NCBI RefSeq assembly: GCF_007828215.1
Contig: NZ_VIUE01000009.1
Span: 62,001 to 126,000, forward strand
From: Pseudomonas sp. SJZ074
GTDB taxonomy: Bacteria; Pseudomonadota; Gammaproteobacteria; Pseudomonadales; Pseudomonadaceae
DNA length: 64,000 nucleotides
Direction: 5' to 3'
Shown here: positions 32,253 to 41,546 of the stretch, one piece after another
Numbering within the stretch: the stretch's first letter is position 1
Layout: each line of letters starts with the position of its first letter
Translations under genes and position numbers: made by a program
Notes under the pieces: model-generated
What the model was told of the DNA's origin: nothing
Databases searched by the model: none
What the model saw: the letters and a program-made list of their open reading frames with translations, nothing else

Positions 32253-33914
32253 ATGCCCACCATCATGCTGACCATTAAAGCCGTGCGCCCCGAGTGGGTG
32301 ACGCTGCTCGCCAGTGCCTTTTTATTAGTTGGCTTCAACGTCATTCTCTGGCAACACTTGCTGACGATCACGGCGGCTGACGGGCGAGGCCTGCTGATGT
32401 GCGCGGCCTTTGGCGTGATGATTTTCTGTGCATTCAACCTGGTGCTGACCCTCGTGGCGTTCCGCCCGCTGCTCAAGCCCGTGCTGATGCTGTTGTTCCT
32501 GATCAGTGCCGGTGTCGCCTACTTCATGGCCCAGTACGGTGTATTGATCGACGTCGGCATGTTGCGCAACTTTGCCGAAACCAATGCCACTGAAGTCCGT
32601 GACCTGTTGTCTCTGAAGTTGTTCGCCTATCTCGGCTTACTTGGCGTCTTACCTTCCTGGTTATTGTTCAAGACACCGATCAAATACCGTAGCTGGTCTA
32701 AAGAGTTGTTAAGCAAGCTGTTGGTCGGTGTCGCCTCGGCGGCGCTGATTGGCGTGGTTGCCCTGGCGAATTATCAGGGGCTGTCTTCTCTGTTTCGCAA
32801 TCATCATGAATTGCGCCTGATGATTGTGCCAAGCAATTACATTGGTGCTTCGGTTGGCTACCTGCGTGAGCAGGTCGTGTCGGCCAAGCAACCGTTCATC
32901 AAGCTGGGCGAGGATGCCAGTCGCAATCCGGCTTGGCAGACCCACGCCCGCAAGTCCCTGACCGTACTGGTGGTCGGGGAGAGTGCTCGCGCGGAAAACT
33001 TCGGCATTCTTGGCTATAACCGCGACACCACACCGAAGTTGAGTCACGAGGCCGGCCTGATCGCTTTCACCGATGTGCATTCCTGCGGCACCGAAACCGC
33101 CGTGTCGGTGCCGTGCATGTTCTCCAACATGGGCCGCAAGAACTACGACGCCAGCAAGGCCAGGCATGAAGAAGGCCTGCTGGATGTACTCCAGCGTGCC
33201 GGCCTGGACGTGATCTGGCGGGACAACCAGTCCGGCTGCAAAGGCACCTGCGACCGGGTCACCCTGCAGGATGTGAGCAATCTCAAGGATCCGGCCCTGT
33301 GCGCCAACAGCGAATGCCGGGATGAGATCCTGCTTCAGGGGCTGCAGCATTTCATCGACACCCTGGACAAAGACACGGTGCTGGTCCTGCACCAGATGGG
33401 CAGCCACGGGCCTGAGTACTTCAAGCGTTATCCCAAGGAGTACGAACACTTCACACCGGTGTGCGAAAGCAACGCGTTGAACAATTGCAGTCGCGAAAGC
33501 ATCGTCAACGGCTATGACAATACGCTGGTGTACACCGACCACGTTCTTTCGACCCTGATCGATCTGCTACGGGCCAACCAGGACAAGGTCGATACCGCCA
33601 TGCTCTACCTGTCGGACCACGGTGAGTCCCTGGGCGAATACAACCTGTTTCTCCATGGCACGCCCTACATGCTTGCTCCAGAGCAGCAGAAGCATGTGGC
33701 GATGCTCGCCTGGTTTTCCGACAGTTATCAGAAGTCTTTTGCGGTGGACACCCATTGCCTGCAGTTGAGTCGGGAAAAGCCCTTGAGCCAGGACAACCTG
33801 TTTCACTCGATGCTCGGCTTGCTGGAGGTCAACAGCAATGTCTATAACCGGGACCTGGATCTGTTTGCCGGTTGTCGCAGCGCGGTGATTGACGGCGTGT
33901 TGGCGCGAGAGTGA
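32253..33914 (+). CDS. eptA: Phosphoethanolamine-lipid A transferase
   Basis: A 553-residue inner-membrane enzyme that adds phosphoethanolamine to lipid A, lowering binding of cationic peptides such as polymyxin. The first 185 residues contain about five membrane helices. The periplasmic alkaline-phosphatase-like domain shows GESARAENFGILGYNRDT, the nucleophile Thr in HSCGTETAVSVPCMFSNMGR, and the metal motif LSDHGESLGE; periplasmic cysteines are paired as usual. AGGA lies close before the ATG; an in-frame ATG at 32265 is an alternative. It stands alone, with an AT-rich palindrome upstream. Confidence 0.93.
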   Translation: MPTIMLTIKAVRPEWVTLLASAFLLVGFNVILWQHLLTITAADGRGLLMCAAFGVMIFCAFNLVLTLVAFRPLLKPVLMLLFLISAGVAYFMAQYGVLIDVGMLRNFAETNATEVRDLLSLKLFAYLGLLGVLPSWLLFKTPIKYRSWSKELLSKLLVGVASAALIGVVALANYQGLSSLFRNHHELRLMIVPSNYIGASVGYLREQVVSAKQPFIKLGEDASRNPAWQTHARKSLTVLVVGESARAENFGILGYNRDTTPKLSHEAGLIAFTDVHSCGTETAVSVPCMFSNMGRKNYDASKARHEEGLLDVLQRAGLDVIWRDNQSGCKGTCDRVTLQDVSNLKDPALCANSECRDEILLQGLQHFIDTLDKDTVLVLHQMGSHGPEYFKRYPKEYEHFTPVCESNALNNCSRESIVNGYDNTLVYTDHVLSTLIDLLRANQDKVDTAMLYLSDHGESLGEYNLFLHGTPYMLAPEQQKHVAMLAWFSDSYQKSFAVDTHCLQLSREKPLSQDNLFHSMLGLLEVNSNVYNRDLDLFAGCRSAVIDGVLARE

Positions 33915-33983
33915 TCGCCTACACCTTTTTTTCACGCCGCGCCGTTTAACCTGTCATCTGTCCACTTTCCAAGAGCTGTTTGT

Positions 33984-34625
33984 ATGTCCGGGCTACCCCC
34001 ATCCACCGTCGAGCTTGAGTTCGCCAGGCATCACGAGCAGGAGCATGCGCAAGTCTGTTCCCGGCCGGCCCCTCGACGGCTGCGCCTGGCGTTCTGGCGT
34101 GATGAGCACATGGTGCGCAATGCCCTGAAAGTAGCCGGTGAACCGGGGTTGGTGCTGGACGTGGCGTGTGGGGCTGGGCGGTTCTGGCCGGTGCTGGCCG
34201 AACACACCAACCGGGTGATTCTGGCGGCGGATCCATCGCCGGACATGCTCGAACACGCGCTTACCCACCACGGCGGCGCGTTGCTCAAACGGGTCAAGAC
34301 CTTTCCGAGTTCGGCGTTTACCATCGGGCTTTCGGAAAACGCGGTGGATTGTATTTGTTGTCTGCAATTGTTTCGTCACGTGAGTGCCAGTGAGCATCGC
34401 CTGGCGCTGCTACGCGAGTTTCGTCGGGTCAGTCGCGACACGGTCATCGTGTCGGTTCAAATCGACGGGCGTTTCAAGCTCGGCCACCCACCACAACGTA
34501 ACCTGGCAGACAAGGCCGATGTCGAGGCCGAGTTCCTCCAGGCTGGTTTCAACGTGCTGTGGCACCAGGACTTCCTGCCCGGTTTTGCGCTGACGCGGGT
34601 TTATGTGTTGCGTAAGACCAGTTAG
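33984..34625 (+). CDS. Class I SAM-dependent methyltransferase
   Basis: 213 residues. Motif I is LVLDVACGAGRFWPVL, followed by VILAADPSPDML with the ribose-binding Asp. Motif IV-like text is NAVDCICCLQLFRHV, then LREFRRVSRDTVIV. The last feature resembles the MerR/UbiE-type SAM methyltransferases acting on small molecules. The substrate is unknown. The gene lies 69 bases after eptA on the same strand and may be read from the same transcript. Confidence 0.8.
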   Translation: MSGLPPSTVELEFARHHEQEHAQVCSRPAPRRLRLAFWRDEHMVRNALKVAGEPGLVLDVACGAGRFWPVLAEHTNRVILAADPSPDMLEHALTHHGGALLKRVKTFPSSAFTIGLSENAVDCICCLQLFRHVSASEHRLALLREFRRVSRDTVIVSVQIDGRFKLGHPPQRNLADKADVEAEFLQAGFNVLWHQDFLPGFALTRVYVLRKTS

Positions 34626-34746
34626 CTTCGAATGTAGGACTATTCTTGAGATTGCGCAGGCGATTTCTCTCAGGCTCTTGCTCTATGGATGCTCGCAATC
34701 GCTGACGGCGATATATACTGCGCGCCATTATTCAAGGGAGAGCCGT

Positions 34747-35880
34747 GTGGCCATCGATATTCACTGGATTCGCGACAACGATAGCCTCGGGCGGTTTTGC
34801 GCCGAATGGCAGCAGTTGCCCTTCGTCGCCCTCGACACTGAATTCATGCGGGTCGACACCTTTTACCCTATCGCCGGTTTGCTGCAGATCGGCGATGGCA
34901 AGCGTGCCTACCTGATCGACCCCTTGACCATCGACAACTGGCAGCCCCTGGCGGCATTGCTGGAGAACCCGGCCGTACTCAAGGTGCTGCACGCCTGCAG
35001 CGAAGACCTGGAAGTCCTGTTGCGCCTGACCCGCAGCCTGCCTGCGCCGCTGTTCGATACCCAGTTGGCTGCCGCCTACCTGAACCTGGGCTTCTCCATG
35101 GGCTACTCGCGGCTGGTGCAGGACGTTCTGGGCATCGAGCTGCCCAAGGGCGAGACCCGCTCCGACTGGTTGCAACGGCCGCTGTCCGAAACGCAGATCA
35201 GCTATGCCGCGGAAGATGCGGTGCACCTGGCTGAGGTTTTCGTACAACTGCGTCCCAAGCTTTCCGACGAGAAGTACGCCTGGGTCCTGGAGGACGGCGC
35301 TGAGCTGGTCGCCAACCTGCGTCGCGAAATCGACCCCGATGAGGTGTACCGCGAAGCCAAGCTGGCCTGGAAACTGTCCCGCGCTCAACTGGCCGTGCTG
35401 CGTGAGCTCTGCGCCTGGCGCGAGCGCGAGGCGCGGGCCCGTGACTTGCCGCGTAACCGCATCATTCGCGAGCATTCGCTGTGGCCCCTGGCCCGTACTC
35501 AGCCGGATAACCTCGGCGCATTGGCGAAAATCGAAGACATGCACCCGCGCACCGTGCGCCAGGACGGCGAGTTTCTGCTGGACCTGATCAAGCGCGCTGC
35601 CAGCGTGCCGCCCGAACAATGGCCGCCAGCCGTGGCCGAGCCGTTGCCCATCGAGGCCGCGGCCCTGGTCAAGCGTCTGCGCGCTCTGGGGCAGGCTGAG
35701 GCCGAACGCCTGGGCATTGCTCCGGAACTGATGCTGCGCAAGAAAACCCTCGAGGCGTTGATCAAGAGCGGCTTCCCCGAGGGTCCTTACCAATTGCCTG
35801 ATTCGCTGCGTGGCTGGCGTCGCGAACTGATGGGCCAGGCGCTGCTCGACAGCCTGGCCACTGCTGGAGAACAGCCTTGA
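34747..35880 (+). CDS. rnd: Ribonuclease D
   Basis: A 377-residue 3'-to-5' exoribonuclease for tRNA 3' processing. The DEDD exonuclease motifs are [28 protein letters not shown] and [13 protein letters not shown]. One or two HRDC domains follow (about residues 210-375). The start is GTG at 34747 with GGGAG upstream; the frame is open further upstream but lies within the previous gene's end. A TATACT at 34714-34719 is a good -10 element. The stop overlaps the start of the YcgL gene. Confidence 0.95.
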   Translation: MAIDIHWIRDNDSLGRFCAEWQQLPFVALDTEFMRVDTFYPIAGLLQIGDGKRAYLIDPLTIDNWQPLAALLENPAVLKVLHACSEDLEVLLRLTRSLPAPLFDTQLAAAYLNLGFSMGYSRLVQDVLGIELPKGETRSDWLQRPLSETQISYAAEDAVHLAEVFVQLRPKLSDEKYAWVLEDGAELVANLRREIDPDEVYREAKLAWKLSRAQLAVLRELCAWREREARARDLPRNRIIREHSLWPLARTQPDNLGALAKIEDMHPRTVRQDGEFLLDLIKRAASVPPEQWPPAVAEPLPIEAAALVKRLRALGQAEAERLGIAPELMLRKKTLEALIKSGFPEGPYQLPDSLRGWRRELMGQALLDSLATAGEQP

Positions 35881-36170
35881 AACGTATTTGCTCCATTTAC
35901 CGCAGCTCGAAGAAAAACGAGATGTACCTGTATGTGCTCAAGAGCGATGCCTTGACGCGTGTGCCTGAGCCCTTGATGGCGGCCTTCGGCAAGGCGACCC
36001 ATGCCTTCGATCTGGTCCTGAGCCCCGAGCGGCAGTTGTCCCGGGAGGACATCAACAAGGTGCTGGAAAACCTCGACACCCAGGGTTATCACCTGCAGAT
36101 GCCGCCGGCCGAGGACGAGTACATCGAGCATCTGCCCGAAGAGTTGCTGCGACGCAACGATCCGGTCTGA
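35877..36170 (+). CDS. YcgL-domain protein
   Basis: A 97-residue YcgL-family protein: [20 protein letters not shown], then [20 protein letters not shown] and [16 protein letters not shown]. The structure of the E. coli protein is known but its function is not. The start is a TTG overlapping the rnd stop (TTGA), so the two are translationally coupled, an arrangement conserved in Pseudomonas. Confidence 0.9.
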   Translation: MKRICSIYRSSKKNEMYLYVLKSDALTRVPEPLMAAFGKATHAFDLVLSPERQLSREDINKVLENLDTQGYHLQMPPAEDEYIEHLPEELLRRNDPV

Positions 36171-36293
36171 TGCGATACCGAGGTGCCCGTCCTGGGGCCT
36201 CTGGGAACACACTGGAATTTTTTTGACGATCGCCGCATGGATGGAGCGACACTCTGTCGGCGTTCGTCTGCACTGTTTTGAAAGGTTTGATTC

Positions 36294-37226
36294 ATGCGCG
36301 TTCTGATTGCCGAACACGACCACGCGGTATATGCCCAACTGTTGCGCCAGGCTGCACCCGATATCGAAGTGCTCACCAGCGGTGACTCCGCCGAGTTGTC
36401 CCGGCTGGCCGCCGATTGCCCGGTCTGGCTTGGCCAGCCCGACCTGCTGGCTACCCTGCTGCGCCAGGGCCATCGTCCCCAGTGGCTGCAATCGACCTGG
36501 GCGGGCATCACGCCGCTGTTGGCCGAGGGGCTGACACGCAACTACCGGCTGACCCGTGCGGTAGGCATTTTCGGTCAGTTGATGGCTGAGTACGTGCTCA
36601 CCTACATGCTTGGTCATGAGCGCGAGGTGCTGGCGCGGCTGGTCAGCCAGGTCGAGCGCAAGTGGGACAACCGCCAGGGGCAGGGGCTGGCGGGGCGCAA
36701 GGCGCTGATCGTCGGGACCGGTGATATCGGTCAACGGGTGGCGCAGTTCCTCGTGCCGTTTGGCGTGCAACTCTATGGCATTGCCAGCGAAGCGCGGGAG
36801 CAGGCCCCTTTCGTCGAGGTCGGAGCGATGAAGGATCTGCCGCGTCTGGTCGGCGAAGTGGATTACGTCATCAACCTGCTGCCCAATACGCCCCACACCC
36901 ATGACGTATACGACGCGGCGCTGTTCAAGCAATTCAAGCCCACCGGATTGTTCATCAATGCCGGACGCGGCGTCGCCGTGGTGGACGCGGACCTGGTGCA
37001 AGCCTTGAAAGACGGGCATCTGGCCGGTGCGGTGATCGACGTCTGCCGCCAGGAACCGCTGCCTCAGCGTCACCCGTTCTGGACGGCCTGGGGCCTGCTG
37101 TTGACCGGTCACAGTTCGGCACCGACGTCGCCGCCGCTGATGGCGCAACTGTTCCTGGAAAACCTGCGCGCCTATCAGGCCGGCGAAGCCCTGCGCGGGG
37201 AAGTGGATTTCACCCGGGGCTATTGA
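36294..37226 (+). CDS. D-2-hydroxyacid dehydrogenase
   Basis: 310 residues with the NAD(P)-binding motif GTGDIGQRVAQFLVPFG at about 145-162. The substrate-binding and catalytic residues are near FINAGRGVAVVDADLV (Arg), VCRQEPLPQRHPFW (Glu), and TGHSSAP (His). It belongs to the glyoxylate/hydroxypyruvate reductase-like group and reduces 2-keto acids; the exact substrate is not visible. AAGG precedes the ATG. A REP doublet follows. Confidence 0.87.
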   Translation: MRVLIAEHDHAVYAQLLRQAAPDIEVLTSGDSAELSRLAADCPVWLGQPDLLATLLRQGHRPQWLQSTWAGITPLLAEGLTRNYRLTRAVGIFGQLMAEYVLTYMLGHEREVLARLVSQVERKWDNRQGQGLAGRKALIVGTGDIGQRVAQFLVPFGVQLYGIASEAREQAPFVEVGAMKDLPRLVGEVDYVINLLPNTPHTHDVYDAALFKQFKPTGLFINAGRGVAVVDADLVQALKDGHLAGAVIDVCRQEPLPQRHPFWTAWGLLLTGHSSAPTSPPLMAQLFLENLRAYQAGEALRGEVDFTRGY

Positions 37227-37241
37227 CTCCACAAACTCCAT

Positions 37242-37331
37242 TGTGGGAGCGGGCTTGCTCGCGAAAGCGGAGTGTCAATCGACATAAACGTCGAATGTAA
37301 TGACTTCTTCGCGGGCAAGCCCGCTCCCACA
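37242..37331. repeat. REP inverted doublet (GGAGCGGGCTTGCTCGCGAA type)
   Basis: Arms TGTGGGAGCGGGCTTGCTCG (from 37242) and its near reverse complement ending at 37331 are separated by about 42 bases. It lies between the dehydrogenase and the YcgN-like gene. Confidence 0.88.
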
Positions 37332-37469
37332 CCTTCGACCTGTGCAGGATTACAGGGTGGAGTTTGCCTCCGGCCAATTGCTTTACCGACAGTCGCCAAC
37401 GCTTGGCCTGAAGAGGTCCCGGCACTAGACTGTCGGCCTTTTCACCATCTGATGTTGATGCTCCGAGCC

Positions 37470-37919
37470 ATGGCCGCCAAAGTCGAACCCTTCTGGATAC
37501 GCAAGACCCTCGATCAGCTAGATGCGCAGGAGTGGGAATCGCTGTGCGACGGCTGCGGCCTGTGCTGTCTGCAAAAGCTCGAAGACGAAGATGACAACAG
37601 CGTCTACTACACCCGCATCGCCTGCAAACTGCTGGACCTGAAAACCTGCCAGTGCACCGATTACCCACGCCGCCGTGAGTCCGTTCCCGATTGCATCCAG
37701 CTCACGCCGGGCAAGGCCGATGAGTTCAAGTGGTTGCCGCCGACCTGTGCTTACCGATTGGTCAGCGAGGGCAAGGACCTGCCGCTGTGGCACCATCTGG
37801 TATGTGGCGACCGCGATGCCGTGCACCACGAGCGCATTTCCCAGTCCGGGCGCATGCTGGCCGAAGGCAGCGTGCCGGAAGACGATTGGGAAGATCATCT
37901 GATTTTTCGCGCCGGCTGA
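37470..37919 (+). CDS. YcgN-family cysteine cluster protein (UPF0260)
   Basis: 149 residues with conserved cysteines in [34 protein letters not shown] and VPDCIQLTP. This is the YcgN/UPF0260 pattern, which probably coordinates a metal or iron-sulfur cluster. Function unknown. The ATG at 37470 gives the family length; the open frame upstream runs back into the REP element and is not coding. Confidence 0.88.
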   Translation: MAAKVEPFWIRKTLDQLDAQEWESLCDGCGLCCLQKLEDEDDNSVYYTRIACKLLDLKTCQCTDYPRRRESVPDCIQLTPGKADEFKWLPPTCAYRLVSEGKDLPLWHHLVCGDRDAVHHERISQSGRMLAEGSVPEDDWEDHLIFRAG

Positions 37920-37952
37920 ATCGTCAGGCGTTGCATCACCGGGGGAGAGTCC

Positions 37953-39185
37953 ATGGGCGCAGGATTGAAACGGCTGCTGGTGAGCGGCGGGCTGCTGGCG
38001 GTGTGCGGTCCGCTATGGGCGGCGCAGAAAGTCGATCTGGATTACCATGTGCACCTGTTGCCACAGAGCGATCAGGCCGAAGTGCGCTTGACCCTGGCCC
38101 GTGGCTCGGCGGTGCGCAGTCTGGATTTCGACCTTGGCGACGGCAGCCGCTACAGTGATTTCAAGGCGGACGGTCAATGGCAGCTGACACCCGGTAAAAC
38201 CGCGCGAGGCCTCTGGCGCCCGAGCGCCGACAAGGCCAGCCTGACCTACCGGGTGCGCATCAGCCATGAGCACAAGAACGGCACCTTCGAAACCCGCATG
38301 ACGCCCGCCTGGGCCCTGCTGCGCGGCGATGACCTGGTGCCGTCGGCCCGGCTCGACCAGCAAGACGGCGTCGAATTGGTGGCGCGCCTGGATGTTGAAT
38401 TGCCCGCCGGCTGGAAAAGCATCGAAACGTCCTGGCCACGTATCGGCAAGCAGCGCTTTCGCATCGACAACCCCTCGCGGCTGTTCGACCGTCCCACGGG
38501 TTGGATGCTGGCCGGCAAACTGGGCAGCCGCCGCACGCGCCTGGGTGAAACCGACGTTACCGTGGCCTCGCCCCAAGGCCAGGGCATGCGCCGGATGGAC
38601 GTGCTGACACTGCTGACCTTCGTCTGGCCGCAGGTGCAGGTGCTGATACCACGGCACCCCACCAAATTGCTGATTGTCGGTGCCCAGGACCCGATGTGGC
38701 GCGGTGCCCAGGCCGGCCGTGAGTCGATTTACCTGCACAGCCGCCCGCCGCTGGTCAGCGAGCGGGGCTCCAGCCCGTTGTTGCGAGAACTGGTGCAGAC
38801 CCTCGCCCGTATCCACGACCGTGAGCGCAGTGACTGGATCAGCGAAGGCCTGGCCGAGTACTACGCCGTCGAACTGCTGCGCCGCGCCGGCGGCATGAGC
38901 GACGAGCGTTACCAGACCCTGAACGAGCGCCTTGTACGAGACAGCAAGGGCGTGACGACCCTGCGCGGCGAACAGGCCAGCCCCGCGATGGTGGCCAAGG
39001 CGGTGCTGTTGCTGCAGGAGCTGGATCGGGAAATTCGTTTGAAAACCCGTAACAAGCGCTCTCTCGACGATGTGCTGCAGGCGGCGATGCGCCTGGAAAC
39101 GGTCGACACCCGGGAGTTCGTGCAACTCAGCGAGAGCATCCTGGGTGGGGCTTCTACAGTGCTGGATAATCGGTTGCTTCAGTAG
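37953..39185 (+). CDS. Exported M61-like peptidase homologue lacking the zinc motif
   Basis: 410 residues. The signal peptide MGAGLKRLLVSGGLLAVCGP ends near LWA. A beta-rich N-terminal domain (about 30-200) precedes a helical domain. In M61 glycyl-aminopeptidase-type proteins this second part has HExxH then an EG-x-x-x-Y line. Here the sequence is RELVQ at residues 278-282 followed by SEGLAEYYAVELLRRAGG at 297, so both zinc histidines are lost while the Glu and the EG motif remain. It is probably a non-catalytic binding protein. GGGGGAG precedes the ATG; 33 bases after the YcgN gene, likely co-transcribed. Confidence 0.7.
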   Translation: MGAGLKRLLVSGGLLAVCGPLWAAQKVDLDYHVHLLPQSDQAEVRLTLARGSAVRSLDFDLGDGSRYSDFKADGQWQLTPGKTARGLWRPSADKASLTYRVRISHEHKNGTFETRMTPAWALLRGDDLVPSARLDQQDGVELVARLDVELPAGWKSIETSWPRIGKQRFRIDNPSRLFDRPTGWMLAGKLGSRRTRLGETDVTVASPQGQGMRRMDVLTLLTFVWPQVQVLIPRHPTKLLIVGAQDPMWRGAQAGRESIYLHSRPPLVSERGSSPLLRELVQTLARIHDRERSDWISEGLAEYYAVELLRRAGGMSDERYQTLNERLVRDSKGVTTLRGEQASPAMVAKAVLLLQELDREIRLKTRNKRSLDDVLQAAMRLETVDTREFVQLSESILGGASTVLDNRLLQ

Positions 39186-39191
39186 AATCGC

Positions 39192-39230
39192 CATCGCGAG
39201 CAGGCTCTGGAAGCGAGCCTGCTCGCGATG
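39192..39230. repeat. REP inverted pair, compact
   Basis: CATCGCGAGCAGGCTC and GAGCCTGCTCGCGATG are separated by only seven bases, beginning six bases after the stop of the M61-like gene. In this compact form it can form a hairpin and may end that transcript. Confidence 0.85.
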
Positions 39231-39259
39231 GGGCCATCAGCCCCGGCACATTGTCCAGC

Positions 39260-39637
39260 TCAAAGCCCGGCCTTCGGCGAATCCAACGAATCATTTCCCG
39301 TCACCGTAGCTGTACCGGTAGCCGCCTCGGCGTTGGCCTTCATGCGGACCAGTTCATCGCCGGCCTGCTCGATACGGGCACGGGCGCTGCTCAGGTTCTG
39401 GCGGCTCTTCTCCAGCAGCGTCTTGGCCGAGCAATGCCCGGTGATGCCCCGCGCCAGGGCCATACCACCGATGGCCAGTTGAGCCAGACCAATGATGCCG
39501 CCACGACGCAAGCCCTTGCCCATCATCAGCACGCCGCCAGCCAGGGAGCCCGCGCGTTCCCAGCCGTGCACATTTTGCGCAGGGCGGGATTGAAACGGGG
39601 TGCTCTCGATCGGCTCGAACGGATTGTTATCGCTCAT
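39260..39637 (-). CDS. DUF2892-like small membrane protein
   Basis: 125 residues. After an N-terminal tail (MSDNNPFEPIESTPFQSRPA) comes NVHGWERAGSLAGGVLMMGK and a glycine-rich hydrophobic hairpin of about 35 residues (LRRGGIIGLAQLAIGGMALA). A charged helix follows with ARARIEQAGDELVRMKAN. The middle fits DUF2892-type inner-membrane proteins. Function unknown. The ATG at 39637 has GGAGA upstream. It is 77 bases downstream of the RNA methyltransferase on the same strand. Confidence 0.75.
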   Translation of the reverse strand: MSDNNPFEPIESTPFQSRPAQNVHGWERAGSLAGGVLMMGKGLRRGGIIGLAQLAIGGMALARGITGHCSAKTLLEKSRQNLSSARARIEQAGDELVRMKANAEAATGTATVTGNDSLDSPKAGL

Positions 39638-39714
39638 GGTCTGTCTCCAGTGTGGGGATTGGTATAAAACTGACTGCCGGAGCGAATCCGTCGTTCCATG
39701 GAATTTCCCACCGG

Positions 39715-40185
39715 TCAGCGGAATTGCGGCCCCGAGCGGGTGTTGTTGCCTTTGGCCATGCGGTCGTACAGCACGACGTTGACCGTGGCCGCCAGGTTCA
39801 TGCAACCGGTGGTGGGGATGTACACCACGTCTTCGCACCAATCCCGGATATCTTTATCCAGCGAGCCGTCTTCAGGGCCGAAGATGTACAGCGCCCGGTC
39901 CGGGTGGGTGTATTCGGGCAGGGGGCGAGCACCCTCTACCAGCTCCACGGCCACTGGTATACAGCCCAGGGGCAGGATCTTCTTCAGGTCGTCGATGCCG
40001 ATCAACGGAATGTCGTAGTGGACTTTCTTGGTGTCGGTGACGAAGTCGGCGGCCCGTTCATAGCGCTTGCCGGTGTAGAACACCGACGCCACGCCGTAGC
40101 AACCGGCGGCGCGCATGACCGAACCGACGTTTTCCGGTGATTTGGGGTTGAACAGACCGATGCAGCTGTAGCGTTTGTTGGCCAC
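39715..40185 (-). CDS. SpoU/TrmH-family RNA methyltransferase
   Basis: A 156-residue knotted (SPOUT) methyltransferase for RNA 2'-O-methylation. The three SpoU motifs are visible: NPKSPENVGSVMRAAGCYG, IFGPEDGSLDKDI and YIPTTGCMNLAATVNVVLYD. The small size resembles TrmL/TrmH-type enzymes that act on tRNA; the exact target base is not known. The start is GTG at 40185, with AAAGG upstream. Confidence 0.87.
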   Translation of the reverse strand: MANKRYSCIGLFNPKSPENVGSVMRAAGCYGVASVFYTGKRYERAADFVTDTKKVHYDIPLIGIDDLKKILPLGCIPVAVELVEGARPLPEYTHPDRALYIFGPEDGSLDKDIRDWCEDVVYIPTTGCMNLAATVNVVLYDRMAKGNNTRSGPQFR

Positions 40186-40273
40186 GGGCGGGGTGCCTTT
40201 GGGAAAAGGCGCGATTATACGGGGAATGGGGGAGGGTGGTCAGTTTCAAGATTGGCGGTGAAGGTAGCATCGC

Positions 40274-40339
40274 CATCGCGAGCAGGCTCACTCCCACAGA
40301 AGACCGCATTCCAATGTGGGAGCGAGCCTGCTCGCGATG
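40274..40339. repeat. REP inverted doublet
   Basis: Arms CATCGCGAGCAGGCTCACTC and GTGGGAGCGAGCCTGCTCGC plus GATG pair around a short spacer. It lies between the HNH nuclease gene and the RNA methyltransferase gene. Confidence 0.85.
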
Positions 40340-40373
40340 AGGGCCTGATGACAGGCGCTCAGTGCCTTGCCGA

Positions 40374-40748
40374 CTACTCGTCTTTCTTCATCAACCCAGC
40401 CAGCGCGGCAAACGGGTTGTGAGTCGCCTTGGCGATTTTCGGGGTGCTCAGGGAGCCGTCACCGAAGTATTGCTGGTCGGTGTAGCGCGAGTGTTCGTTG
40501 TCGTGGCAGTACAGGCACAGCAGTTCCCAGTTGGAACCGTCCTGGGGGTTGTTGTCGTGGTTGTGGTCGCGGTGGTGAACGGTCAGTTCGCTCAGGCGTT
40601 TGCCGGAGAACTCACGGGCGCAGCGGCCACAGACATGGGGGTACATTTTCAGGGCTTTGTCGCGGTAACCCATTTCCCGGTCGCGCTGGGCGTCAGCGAG
40701 GATGCGGTCCAGCTTCGCGGTATTGGAAGGAGGCGTTGACGAACTCAT
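40374..40748 (-). CDS. YajD-family HNH nuclease
   Basis: 124 residues. The HNH finger is HVCGRCAREFSGKRLSELTV, then HHRDHNHDNNPQDGSNWELL, then CLYCHDNEH, with two CxxC pairs for zinc. It matches the YajD family of E. coli, whose role is unknown. A good AAAGGTG ribosome site precedes the ATG. Confidence 0.92.
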   Translation of the reverse strand: MSSSTPPSNTAKLDRILADAQRDREMGYRDKALKMYPHVCGRCAREFSGKRLSELTVHHRDHNHDNNPQDGSNWELLCLYCHDNEHSRYTDQQYFGDGSLSTPKIAKATHNPFAALAGLMKKDE

Positions 40749-40796
40749 GGGTTCACCTTTGTAGATAAGACTGATGACGGTTGAACGAAGTTTAGC

Positions 40797-41483
40797 TCAG
40801 CCTTTGAGCTTCTCGGCAATCCAGATGGTGTGGCGGGTGCCTTTGTTGCCATGGGCGAACACTTGCACCTCTTCAGCCTTGAAGCCGGCCTTTTTCAGTT
40901 TGTCGGAAAACTGCCGGTCGGCGCTGGCCGACCAGACCGCCAGCACCCCTTTGGGCCGCAGGGCCTTCGCGCAGGCGGCCAGGCCGCCGGCCGAATACAG
41001 CCAGCTGTTGGCTTTCTGGGTCAGGCCTTCGGGGCCGTTGTCCACATCGAGCATGATCGCGTCGAAACCCAGGGGCTCGGCTTGCAGCACCTTGGCGACA
41101 TCTTCCAGGCGGATCACCGTGCGCGGATCCTCCAGTGGCCGTCCGGCCTTTTCTCCGAGGGGGCCACGGTTCCACTCCACCACGCCGGGCACCAGCTCGG
41201 CCACCACTACCTCGGCGCTCTTGCCCAGGTGCTTGAGGGCCGAGGCGAGGGTGAATCCCATGCCGAGGCCGCCGATCAGCACCCGTGAACCCGGGCGTCC
41301 GGCGACCTTGCGGCAGGGAATCTCCGCCAGGGCGTCTTCGGAGCCGTGCATGCGGGTGTTCATCAACTGCCCGCCGTCACCGCCCTGGATCTTGATGACG
41401 AAGTCTTCGCCGTACTCGAACAGGCACAGGGCACCGCCATTGTCGGGGATGGGGGTGGTGTCGAGCAGAACGAAACGTTTCAT
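40797..41483 (-). CDS. Spermidine synthase-like methyltransferase-fold protein
   Basis: 228 residues. The Rossmann motif RVLIGGLGMGFTLASALKHL and the acidic end of strand 2 (VVVAELVPGVVEWNR) are followed by FDAIMLDVDNGPEGLTQ. The fold is that of spermidine synthases, but the polyamine-site residues are not evident, so the reaction is uncertain. It lies upstream of the YajD gene on the same strand with a 48-base gap, so an operon is likely. Confidence 0.8.
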   Translation of the reverse strand: MKRFVLLDTTPIPDNGGALCLFEYGEDFVIKIQGGDGGQLMNTRMHGSEDALAEIPCRKVAGRPGSRVLIGGLGMGFTLASALKHLGKSAEVVVAELVPGVVEWNRGPLGEKAGRPLEDPRTVIRLEDVAKVLQAEPLGFDAIMLDVDNGPEGLTQKANSWLYSAGGLAACAKALRPKGVLAVWSASADRQFSDKLKKAGFKAEEVQVFAHGNKGTRHTIWIAEKLKG

Positions 41484-41546
41484 GGAAATCTCATGGGGGA
41501 GGGGCTACGGTCTAGCCTGAAGATGACAGTAGCCACGGAGCCAGTG

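Noticed and set aside
40797..41483. True spermidine synthase (speE)
   Set aside because: The Rossmann core fits but the polyamine-binding residues are not evident and no speD is adjacent.
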